This document shows positions 1-5,286 of a stretch of DNA of 5,286 nt, in pieces (the stretch's first letter is position 1; each line of letters starts with the position of its first letter). Source of the DNA: Planctomycetota bacterium. Its GTDB lineage: Bacteria; Planctomycetota; UBA1135; GCA-002686595. Position numbers and translations under genes: made by a program. A model generated the notes under the pieces. That model was given only the letters and a program-made list of their open reading frames with translations, searched no databases and was not told the DNA's origin. The stretch is taken from contig JAQBVH010000290.1 of NCBI GenBank assembly GCA_027623615.1, positions 1-5,286 of the forward strand, given 5' to 3'.

Positions 1-268
1 TGACACGGGGAGGACCGGCCACCGGAGGTTGCTCCTGAGCCCTATCACGGGCCAGGAACCGATCACGAAGCCAGACGGGTGGGATTGCCCCAGGGTTCCC
101 TGTTTGAGCCGGAAATGAGGTCGTCCTGCCGCCAAGGGCCCCCTGGGCGCAGGCAGAGGTGCCCGCTCGGGTGGGGCCCCTGGGAGGACTAGTTTTCGAT
201 CACGCAGAAATCGTCGACCTCGGCCCAGGGGTTTTCCTGGACTGCGCCGATGCCGACTCCCTGATGGC
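1..268. other. Left-edge non-coding stretch downstream of mtnA
   Basis: No gene can be supported here. The minus strand has a frame that stays open from about 270 to the window edge, but it has no ATG, no ribosome-binding site and no recognisable protein motif, so it is probably a by-product of high GC. Two small dyads lie downstream of the mtnA stop codon: CCAGG/CCTGG (225-229 with 236-240) and GGGCCCC/GGGGCCC (136-142 with 173-179). Neither is followed by a T tract on the minus strand, so a Rho-independent terminator for mtnA is not demonstrated. Confidence 0.5.
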
Positions 269-1357
269 CTACGCCGTCTCGATCCCAGACAGGTCCACCC
301 CGCCGCGGCGCAGGGCGTCTTCCATCTTGGCCATGGTCGGCTGCTCGATCAGGCCGACCTCGGTGATGATCCCGGTGATCAGGCGCGCCGGCGTGATATC
401 GAAGGCCGGTGAGTAGACCTTTACCCCCTCGGGCGCGGTGCGCTTGCCGAAGCCCTCGGTGATCTCCTCGGGCGCGCGCTCCTCGATCGGGATCAGGTCG
501 CCGGAGTCGAGGCTCGGATCGACCGTCGAGAGGGGCGCGACCACGTAGAAGGGGACGTCGTGGGCCTGCGCGGCCAGCGCGACGCTGTAGGTGCCGATCT
601 TGTTGCACACGTCACCGTTGCGGGCGATGCGGTCCGAGCCGACGAAGACGGCATCGACCTTGCCCTCGAACATCACGCGCGCGGCCATGCCGTCGGTGAT
701 CAGGGTCACATCGATGCCCGCGTGCATCAACTCGAAGGCGGTGATGCGCGCGCCCTGCAGCAGGGGACGCGTTTCGTCGGCGAAGACATGGATCGTCTTG
801 CCCTGCTCCTTGGCGACGTACATCGGCGCGAGCGCCGTGCCCATGCCTGCGGTCGCTAGCGCACCGGCGTTGCAGTGGGTGAGCAGGGTGTCCCCGTCAT
901 GGATCAGCTCCGCGCCGATCTCGCCCATGCGACGGCAGGTGTCGCGATCGCCGTGGAAGATCGCGTGGGCCTCCTCGAACAGGCCAGACACGATGCCTTC
1001 GCCGTTCGCGCCGCCGGCGTGATCCTTCTCGGCCTTGGCGCGCATCCGGTTCAGCGCCCAGAACAGGTTCACGGCGGTCGGGCGGGCCGCCGCCAGAGTG
1101 TCACACACCTCACCGACCTTGGCGACCAGCGCCCCGGCCTCCATGCCAGCGTCCTCCTGGATCCCGAGCAGGACCCCGTAGGCGGCCGACACACCAATGG
1201 CTGGCGCGCCGCGCACGGCCAGGCGATAGATGGCATCGACCATCTCGGGGACAGTGCGAACGGCGATCTCGACGTGTTCGAGGGGGAGGAGGGTCTGCTC
1301 GACCATCTGGACGTGGCCCGGACGGTCGCCTTCCCAGCGGAGGGTCTCGATGTGCAT
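269..1357 (-). CDS. mtnA: S-methyl-5-thioribose-1-phosphate isomerase (MtnA)
   Basis: This enzyme converts the aldose 5-methylthioribose 1-phosphate to the ketose 5-methylthioribulose 1-phosphate, a cytosolic step of the methionine salvage pathway that recycles methylthioadenosine. The 362-residue product is full length for the family (about 350 residues). It shows the family's landmark motifs: RGAPAIG at residues 49-55 in the N-terminal part; THCNAGALAT at 160-169 containing the expected catalytic Cys162; DETRP at 194-198; GSDRIARNGDVCNKIGTY at 240-257 containing the expected catalytic Asp242; and PAFDITP at 337-343 near the C terminus. These place it in the MtnA branch of the eIF2B-alpha/beta/delta-like fold rather than among the eIF2B subunits. 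The ATG at 1357-1355 begins the usual family N terminus (MHIETLRW), so the start is secure although no good Shine-Dalgarno is visible before it. It ends with TAG. No other salvage gene is adjacent, so it is either monocistronic or the last gene of nothing visible here. It is divergent from the pilin operon and functionally unrelated to it. Confidence 0.96.
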   Translation of the reverse strand: MHIETLRWEGDRPGHVQMVEQTLLPLEHVEIAVRTVPEMVDAIYRLAVRGAPAIGVSAAYGVLLGIQEDAGMEAGALVAKVGEVCDTLAAARPTAVNLFWALNRMRAKAEKDHAGGANGEGIVSGLFEEAHAIFHGDRDTCRRMGEIGAELIHDGDTLLTHCNAGALATAGMGTALAPMYVAKEQGKTIHVFADETRPLLQGARITAFELMHAGIDVTLITDGMAARVMFEGKVDAVFVGSDRIARNGDVCNKIGTYSVALAAQAHDVPFYVVAPLSTVDPSLDSGDLIPIEERAPEEITEGFGKRTAPEGVKVYSPAFDITPARLITGIITEVGLIEQPTMAKMEDALRRGGVDLSGIETA

Positions 1358-1428
1358 GGCGCGCAGACTTTATCCGGCTGCTGCCCGCGAGTCAGACTCC
1401 GTCCCGTTTTGAGTTGATTTCCGAGATT

Positions 1429-1445
1429 GCTGAAGAACGTTCAGC
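1429..1445. promoter_or_regulatory. Perfect inverted repeat, possible operator or hairpin
   Basis: GCTGAA and TTCAGC form a perfect 6-base inverted repeat around a 5-base spacer (GCTGAAGAACGTTCAGC), with the smaller palindrome GAACGTTC inside it. It sits about midway in the divergent gap, 71 bases upstream of the operon's TTG start and about the same distance from the mtnA start. The position suits a regulator-binding site or a small 5'-leader hairpin. It does not match the GAAC-N4-GTTC LexA box, because its half-sites abut. Its function is not known, and chance occurrence is possible. Confidence 0.3.
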
Positions 1446-1504
1446 CCCAGCGCACGAGCCGGCGAAGAGGGTGGGCGGGACAGCGTGGGGCTGTTCCCAA
1501 CTAC

Positions 1505-1513
1505 GGGGGTAGG
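1505..1513 (+). promoter_or_regulatory. Ribosome-binding site supporting a TTG start
   Basis: The G-rich segment GGGGGTAGG lies just before the TTG at 1516. The GGGGG run is 6 bases from the start codon. An in-frame TAG at 1510-1512 rules out any earlier start. No ATG or GTG occurs between that stop and the prepilin cleavage motif, so the TTG is effectively forced. Confidence 0.55.
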
Positions 1514-1515
1514 TC

Positions 1516-2058
1516 TTGAGATCGAAACGCAGTCAGTGCGAGGGGTTCACCTTGGTCGAGGTGATGATCGCGATCGCTTTGCTAGCGATCGCCTTGATGG
1601 GCTTCTCGAGGTCCATGGTCTCGAGCATGGTGGCCTCCCAGACCGAGACCGAGATCCGCTCGGCCAGCGAGGCTGGGCAGAGCGTGCTCGAGGAGCTCAG
1701 CGGCGCGACCTTCTCAGACGTCTTCGCCCTGTACAACGACGACCCGGACGACGACCCCGCCGGAGTGACCGGGCCGGGCTCGTCCTTTATCGTCGACGGA
1801 CTCGACGCGACGCAACCTGGTGGCTCAGCAGGTGAGATCCTGCTTCCGATTGTCGAGGTCGACGGCGGCTACCAGGTCCGTGAGGACCTCGAGCTTCCAG
1901 AGATCGGGATGCCCCGGGACCTGAACGGGGACGGCGTGATCGATGCCGTGGATCACTCTGGGGACTACGTGATCCTCCCGGTCCGGGTTCGCCTCGAGTG
2001 GGACTCGGGGCGAGGTCGCTCCGAGGTTGTCTTTCGCAGCGTGTTGATGGGGGTCTAG
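1516..2058 (+). CDS. Minor prepilin, PilV/GspI-like, N-terminal methylation class
   Basis: This is a type IV pilin-like protein of 180 residues, expected to be processed by prepilin peptidase and inserted in the inner membrane before assembly into a pilus or pseudopilus. A short basic leader (MRSKRSQCEG) precedes the cleavage site G10|F11. FTLVEV follows, with the conserved Glu15 at mature position 5, then a hydrophobic helix to about residue 30 and an amphipathic extension to about 60. The C-terminal domain carries an acidic stretch (NDDPDDD, 74-80) and a DLNGDGVIDAVD loop (135-146) matching the DxNxDGxxD pattern of dockerin or EF-hand-type calcium loops. Its last 30 residues are strand-like. 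As the first of three prepilin-like genes, its position matches PilV or GspI, but the globular domain alone does not separate the two. Translation starts at TTG, which is forced by the upstream in-frame TAG. The stop codon directly abuts the next ATG. C8 in the leader is unusual but is removed with it. Confidence 0.88.
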   Translation: MRSKRSQCEGFTLVEVMIAIALLAIALMGFSRSMVSSMVASQTETEIRSASEAGQSVLEELSGATFSDVFALYNDDPDDDPAGVTGPGSSFIVDGLDATQPGGSAGEILLPIVEVDGGYQVREDLELPEIGMPRDLNGDGVIDAVDHSGDYVILPVRVRLEWDSGRGRSEVVFRSVLMGV

Positions 2059-2700
2059 ATGCGAGTTCAACACCAGTCCGGATTCACGCTGGTCGAGATC
2101 GTCCTGGCGATCGGCTTGCTCTCCGTGGTCCTCGGTGGAGCCGCCATGGTCTCGCAGACCGGCGCCGACGCGCAGCGTTCGATGACCGCGGTCGCCGCCC
2201 TCGAGCAGAACCTCCAGCGCTCCTTGCAGCGCGCTGCAGCAGAGCTCACCACGTCCGGCGTCGGCCTGCTGCAGCCTGATCCGGTCGAGGGCCTCGCCTA
2301 CAACGACCTCGACTTCCAGCAGGTCATTGGCCAGACCGACGGGGTCGCCGACCCGGGGCCGACCCAGCAGCTCATGACCGAGCTGGAGCCTGGCGAGTTC
2401 GACGACGGACTGGACAACGACGGGGACGGATTGGTGGACGAGCGTCGCCTGCTCCTGATCCGCGACCCTGGCGGGGACGATGAGCAGCGGGTCGTGCTCT
2501 GTTCCGGAGTCCTGGAGCTGCTCGACGGCGAGCTGGCCAACGGCCTGGACGACAACGGAAACGAGGTGGAGGACGAACCCGGCTTCCACCTGGAACGGAA
2601 CGGGTCGGTACTGACCCTGCGCATGTCCTTGGGCGTGCGCGGCATGGGGGGGGACGTTCTTGTCCGCACCTCGCAACTGGACGTGCGATTGAGGAACTAA
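2059..2700 (+). CDS. Minor prepilin, PilW/GspJ-like, with acidic calcium-type loops
   Basis: This is the second prepilin-like protein (213 residues). The leader MRVQHQSG ends at the cleavage site G8|F9. FTLVEIVLAIGLL follows, with Glu13 at mature position 5, and then a long amphipathic helix (about 35-63, alanine- and glutamine-rich) typical of PilW/GspJ N termini. The C-terminal domain has two related acidic loops: DDGLDNDGDGLVDE (115-128) and NGLDDNGNEVEDE (161-173). Both contain GLD followed by D/N-rich positions, and the first fits the calcium-binding pattern DxDxDGxxDE. The ATG immediately follows the upstream TAG, and a GGGGG run 5 bases before it can act as the ribosome-binding site, so translation is probably coupled. 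PilW/GspJ is inferred from order (second of three), size and the long helix. A chance match within the broad family of methylated pilins cannot be excluded. Confidence 0.87.
   Translation: MRVQHQSGFTLVEIVLAIGLLSVVLGGAAMVSQTGADAQRSMTAVAALEQNLQRSLQRAAAELTTSGVGLLQPDPVEGLAYNDLDFQQVIGQTDGVADPGPTQQLMTELEPGEFDDGLDNDGDGLVDERRLLLIRDPGGDDEQRVVLCSGVLELLDGELANGLDDNGNEVEDEPGFHLERNGSVLTLRMSLGVRGMGGDVLVRTSQLDVRLRN
2691..2695 (+). promoter_or_regulatory. Shine-Dalgarno for the third pilin-like gene
   Basis: GAGGA lies 7 bases before the ATG at 2703 and overlaps the last codons of the upstream gene. It is the best ribosome-binding site in the operon and fixes this start. It may also raise expression of the third gene relative to the two before it. 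Confidence 0.6.
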
Positions 2701-2702
2701 GC

Positions 2703-3962
2703 ATGAGGCGCAGAGCACAAAGCAATCCCGACGGACCCGAACGCGGGTCCGCGCTGATCACGGTTCTGGTGGCCGTTGGAGTACTGGGGACCCTCTCGAT
2801 GGCCCTCCTGGGCACGGTGAACTCATCCTTCCGTGTGGGGGACACGGCGCGGAACGAGGTCGGCGCGCGCTTCCTGGCGGAGGCCGGGCTCGCGGAGAGC
2901 GTCGACGCCCTGCGGCGCGGGGCGGAACCGAACCTGGGGCAGAACGGCGCGCCGGTCGATTGCGGCACGGGCAGCTTCTGGGTCGCGGTGACGGACGAGG
3001 GATCGGGCCGCTTCGCCCTGGTCTCCACCGGGATGCAGGGGCGCGCGGCCTGCCGCGTGGAGCTCGTGATCGAGGGCGCGGAGAGCAACCTGTGGTCCTA
3101 TGGGGCGTTCGGCGACCTTGGCCTGCGCATGGAATCGAACGCCCACGTGGACAGCTACGACTCGGGTGACGGCTACAGCGCTGGCAACGGGAGTGGCAAT
3201 GACAAGTGGGACAAGGCCAACGGCCACGTCGGCGCCAACGGCAACGTGACGCTCGAGTCCAACGCTGCGGTCTATGGGAACGCGGTCCCCGGACCCGCGG
3301 GCAGCACGGTCCTGAACGGCAACTCGACCGTCTCGGGCGCGACGGCGCCGAACACCCAGGTCGTCGAGCTTCCCCCGATCGAGGTCCCCAGCATCGCCTC
3401 GACGGGGGACTGGTTCCCCTCGGGGACCGTCTCGCTCGGGGGCGGGGACCACGCGTTCGACGCGTTCGAGCTGGACGGCAATTCGACACTCACGATCACC
3501 GGCCCGGCCCGGATCGTGTGCGACAACATGTACCTCGAGTCGAACTCCAGCATCGTGGTCGACGCCACGCTGGGCGGCGTCGAGTTCTACGTCCGGGACG
3601 ACTTCGTGATGAACAGCAACACACTGATCGCGTCGACCGAGCTGATCCCGGCGGACGTCGCGATGTACCTGGAGACGAACAACATCATCGACCCGGACGC
3701 GGACGTGGACCTGGACGAGGTGGACTTCGACTCGAACGCGAAGCTCTACGGCACGGTGTATGCACCTAACGCCCACGTCGAGATCAACTCGAACTTCGAG
3801 CTGTTCGGGGCCCTCGTCGCCAAGAGTGTGCACCTGGACAGCAACTCCTACATCCACTTCGACGAGGCCTTGCTCGACCAGGGCGATGACTCGAGCTCGG
3901 GGCAATTCACCCGCGTCTGCTGGCGCGAGCTGCCCGTGCCCGCGTCGGAGATCCAGTGGTGA
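2703..3962 (+). CDS. PilX/GspK-like minor pilin with a predicted beta-solenoid body
   Basis: This 419-residue protein joins a pilin-type N terminus to a large repetitive domain. The leader ends in PERG, with a likely cleavage at G15|S16. The hydrophobic helix SALITVLVAVGVLG and the ARFLAEAGLAESVDAL segment (55-70) are typical of PilX/GspK proteins. Mature position 5 is Thr20 instead of Glu, as in GspK. From about residue 127 the sequence turns glycine- and asparagine-rich. The motif [DEN]-[SGT]-N recurs with its last Asn at 146, 187, 207, 260, 281, 306, 326, 345, 364 and 381, mostly 17-25 residues apart and embedded in short hydrophobic strands, which predicts a right-handed beta-helix. The segments WSYGAFG, VDSYDSG (149-155) and the ending GTVYAPNAHVE...IHFDEAL resemble the uncharacterised C-terminal domain (recalled as DUF7305) found on PilX-N proteins. 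Four cysteines occur (87, 117, 273, 406). It follows the upstream gene by 2 bases and overlaps the next. Its role as a tip subunit or adhesin is inferred. Confidence 0.85.
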   Translation: MRRRAQSNPDGPERGSALITVLVAVGVLGTLSMALLGTVNSSFRVGDTARNEVGARFLAEAGLAESVDALRRGAEPNLGQNGAPVDCGTGSFWVAVTDEGSGRFALVSTGMQGRAACRVELVIEGAESNLWSYGAFGDLGLRMESNAHVDSYDSGDGYSAGNGSGNDKWDKANGHVGANGNVTLESNAAVYGNAVPGPAGSTVLNGNSTVSGATAPNTQVVELPPIEVPSIASTGDWFPSGTVSLGGGDHAFDAFELDGNSTLTITGPARIVCDNMYLESNSSIVVDATLGGVEFYVRDDFVMNSNTLIASTELIPADVAMYLETNNIIDPDADVDLDEVDFDSNAKLYGTVYAPNAHVEINSNFELFGALVAKSVHLDSNSYIHFDEALLDQGDDSSSGQFTRVCWRELPVPASEIQW

Positions 3963-5272
3963 GAGCCTTGTGTTTCGGGGCCGCCCTCCTGTTCGCAGTG
4001 GATCGGGGGGCGGCCCAGACCGTCGAGCCCACCGACCCCAGTTCGGTGTGCGTGCGCCTCCTGCGTGACTCGCGGGTCCCGCAGGGCAGGGCGGTCGGGT
4101 TCTTCGAGGCGGGCCTTGCGGAGGTGGCCCCCGATTCCGTCCCCACCCTGGTGCGCATCCTCGTGGAGCGGTCGGTTCCGGGCCTCGACGACGGTGAACA
4201 GCCGCAGACCCTCTCAGGTCCGCAGCTGGAGCTGATCATGCAGGCCCTGGCCGGAGCCGACCCGGCGGTGCTCCTCGCTGAGATTCCCGCGTTGGTGGTC
4301 CAGGAGGAATCGACGCCAGAGCAGCGCGCTGCAGCCGTGCGCCTGGTTGCCCTCGCAGGAGACTCCGATCAGCTGGTGCAGGTCCTGAACTTGACAGCCA
4401 ACCCGGACGAGGTTCGCTACGGCTCGGCCTTGCACGCAGCGCTCGATTGGTCGCTGCTACGGTGCTTGCAGCAAGCGCCGAACCAGACCCAGCGTGCACT
4501 GAAGGCCCGGGTCGGGCTCCTCGTCGATCACCAGGCCGTGGCCTGCGCCAGGGCGCTCGCCGAGGCCGGGTCACCGGTTGGCCTCGAGGTGCTGCTCCCG
4601 ATCGCCAGACGCTTCCCAGGAGTACGGACTGAAGTGCTCGCCCACGCACGCCGCCTCGGGTCCAGCGGGCGTGCAGACCTCGATCAGGAGTGGGCTGAGT
4701 TTTTGATCGGGTTCCTGCACGCGGACGAGGGCAACCTCGCGCGCGCAGCGGCCTTGACCCTTGGCTCGTTCGATCACCCGAGCGGCGTCGGCGCCCTCGT
4801 AGCAGGGCTCGGATCGTCGGTCCTGGCCAGCGAGTCCCATTGGGCGCTGCAGCGGCTGACCGGACTGCGCATGCCCCTGGACCCCGCAAGGTGGAACCGC
4901 TGGTTCGCCGGCGAGGAGCGCTTCTTCCACGCGGACTACGATCAGAACCGGAACGCGCTCCATGGACGCGATGCTGCGCGGGCGGTGGCAGCCATCCGGG
5001 AGCTCTCGCGTCACCGCTACCGACGCCACGAGATCGCGCGGGAGCTCGCCCTGGCCCTGCGCGACGCTCCCAGCGAGCGGCGTCGCATGCTGTGCAATGC
5101 CCTGGAGGCCGTCGGATCTCTCGAGGGGAGCGCTGCCTTGATCGATGCCCTCGAGGACACCGATCCAACGACGAGCAGCGCAGCCTACCGGGCGCTGCGG
5201 ACGATCACGGGCTTCGATCTGCCGGCAGACGCGGCGGCCTGGCGAGCGCGGCTCGACGGCGTCAGGCTCTGA
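3956..5272 (+). CDS. Secreted HEAT-repeat-like alpha-helical protein
   Basis: This protein of 438 residues (437 if started one codon later) begins with a signal peptide: a basic MVR start, the hydrophobic core ALCFGAALLFAV and a cleavage site after GAA (about residue 20). It should therefore act outside the cytoplasm. From about 45 to 435 it is almost entirely amphipathic helix pairs rich in Ala, Leu and Arg, with HEAT-like units such as RAAAVRLVALAGD (124-136), ARAAALTLGSFDHP (262-275) and CNALEAVGSLEGSAALIDALEDTDP (380-404). The signature ALxxxTGxxxPxDxxxW occurs twice with identical spacing, at 297-313 and 413-429, marking two long related repeats. No catalytic motif or enzyme domain is visible, so a scaffold or protein-binding role is likely. 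GTG at 3956 and GTG at 3959 are both possible starts. The second gives the common GTGA overlap with the upstream TGA and an 8-base spacing from GGAG (3947-3950). Co-transcription with three pilin-like genes suggests a partner of the pilus or pseudopilus, which is inference. Confidence 0.82.
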   Translation: MVRALCFGAALLFAVDRGAAQTVEPTDPSSVCVRLLRDSRVPQGRAVGFFEAGLAEVAPDSVPTLVRILVERSVPGLDDGEQPQTLSGPQLELIMQALAGADPAVLLAEIPALVVQEESTPEQRAAAVRLVALAGDSDQLVQVLNLTANPDEVRYGSALHAALDWSLLRCLQQAPNQTQRALKARVGLLVDHQAVACARALAEAGSPVGLEVLLPIARRFPGVRTEVLAHARRLGSSGRADLDQEWAEFLIGFLHADEGNLARAAALTLGSFDHPSGVGALVAGLGSSVLASESHWALQRLTGLRMPLDPARWNRWFAGEERFFHADYDQNRNALHGRDAARAVAAIRELSRHRYRRHEIARELALALRDAPSERRRMLCNALEAVGSLEGSAALIDALEDTDPTTSSAAYRALRTITGFDLPADAAAWRARLDGVRL

Positions 5273-5286
5273 ATGACTGGGCGCCC
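5273..5286 (+). CDS. Possible first codons of another operon gene (cut by the window edge)
   Basis: An ATG at 5273 directly follows the TGA of the HEAT-like gene and stays open to the edge (MTGR...). The same stop-to-start abutment is used at 2058/2059 in this operon, and CAGG lies 6 bases upstream of it. With only four complete codons, nothing can be said about the product, and the ATG could be fortuitous. Confidence 0.35.

Larger units (their letters stand above)
1358..1515. other. Divergent intergenic region between mtnA and the pilin-like operon
   Basis: This gap must contain the promoters for both mtnA (leftward) and the minor-pilin operon (rightward), since the two start codons face away from each other. 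I see no convincing paired -35/-10 elements in either direction. A weak leftward candidate is a TAAAGT-like -10 with a CTGACT-like -35, read on the minus strand roughly between 1370 and 1397. The clearest structure is the inverted repeat at 1429-1445, listed separately. Confidence 0.6.

Noticed and set aside
136..179. GC-rich hairpin (GGGCCCC/GGGGCCC) as an mtnA terminator
   Set aside because: The stem is only 7 bases with a 30-base loop and no T tract on either strand, and it is readily expected by chance in GC-rich DNA.
189..608. Minus-strand open frame of 139 codons overlapping the 3' part of mtnA
   Set aside because: It lies mostly inside the well-supported mtnA gene in another frame. 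It is Arg/Gly/Pro-rich, as GC-rich shadow frames are, and its tail beyond mtnA has no recognisable domain.
1435..1442. GAACGTTC as a LexA (SOS) box
   Set aside because: The Gram-positive-type LexA box needs GAAC and GTTC separated by four bases. Here the half-sites abut, and no SOS gene is adjacent.
1570..1592. Two GCGATCGC octamers forming a possible 8-base stem with a 7-base loop
   Set aside because: They encode repeated Ile-Ala codons in the pilin transmembrane helix (IAIALLAIA), so the repeat is explained by the protein sequence. The octamer resembles cyanobacterial HIP1, but nothing else suggests a cyanobacterium.
2823..3905. Long minus-strand open frame of 360 codons opposite the PilX-like gene
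   Set aside because: It is an antisense shadow. Its Val/Arg/Asp-rich repetitive composition mirrors the codons of the plus-strand repeats, whose protein has clear pilin and solenoid features.

Overview
The window is GC-rich bacterial chromosome with dense, complete genes. The most likely source is a member of the Planctomycetota, though this is an inference. It rests on the high GC content, on a HEAT-like exported protein carrying a twice-repeated 'ALxxxTGxxxPxDxxxW' signature of the kind I associate with planctomycete repeat proteins, and on pilin-like proteins with acidic DxNxDG calcium-loop sequences. No rRNA, tRNA, CRISPR array, insertion sequence or phage gene is visible.

Layout: positions 1-268 hold no gene I can support. 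Positions 269-1357 on the minus strand encode a complete MtnA, the methylthioribose-1-phosphate isomerase of methionine salvage. It stands with its back to the rest of the window. A 158-base divergent gap (1358-1515) follows, containing one perfect inverted repeat centred on 1437. From 1516 to the right edge, everything is one tightly packed plus-strand operon. It runs: a PilV/GspI-like prepilin (TTG start), a PilW/GspJ-like prepilin, a PilX/GspK-like protein whose body is a predicted beta-solenoid, a secreted alpha-helical HEAT-like protein, and probably the first codons of another gene at 5273. The junctions are stop-to-start abutment, a 2-base gap, a short overlap, and abutment again, so translational coupling is likely.

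How the genes may work together: the three prepilin-like genes occur in the I-J-K (V-W-X) order of the minor-pilin priming or tip complexes of type II secretion and type IV pilus systems. The first two keep Glu at mature position 5. The third lacks it, as GspK does. The third also has, in place of the usual GspK domain, about ten '[DEN]-[SGT]-N' motifs spaced mostly 17-25 residues apart, which suggests a surface-exposed beta-helix tip. The co-transcribed HEAT-like protein has a signal peptide and may be a periplasmic scaffold for this assembly, but nothing in its sequence proves that. mtnA is functionally unrelated to the operon.
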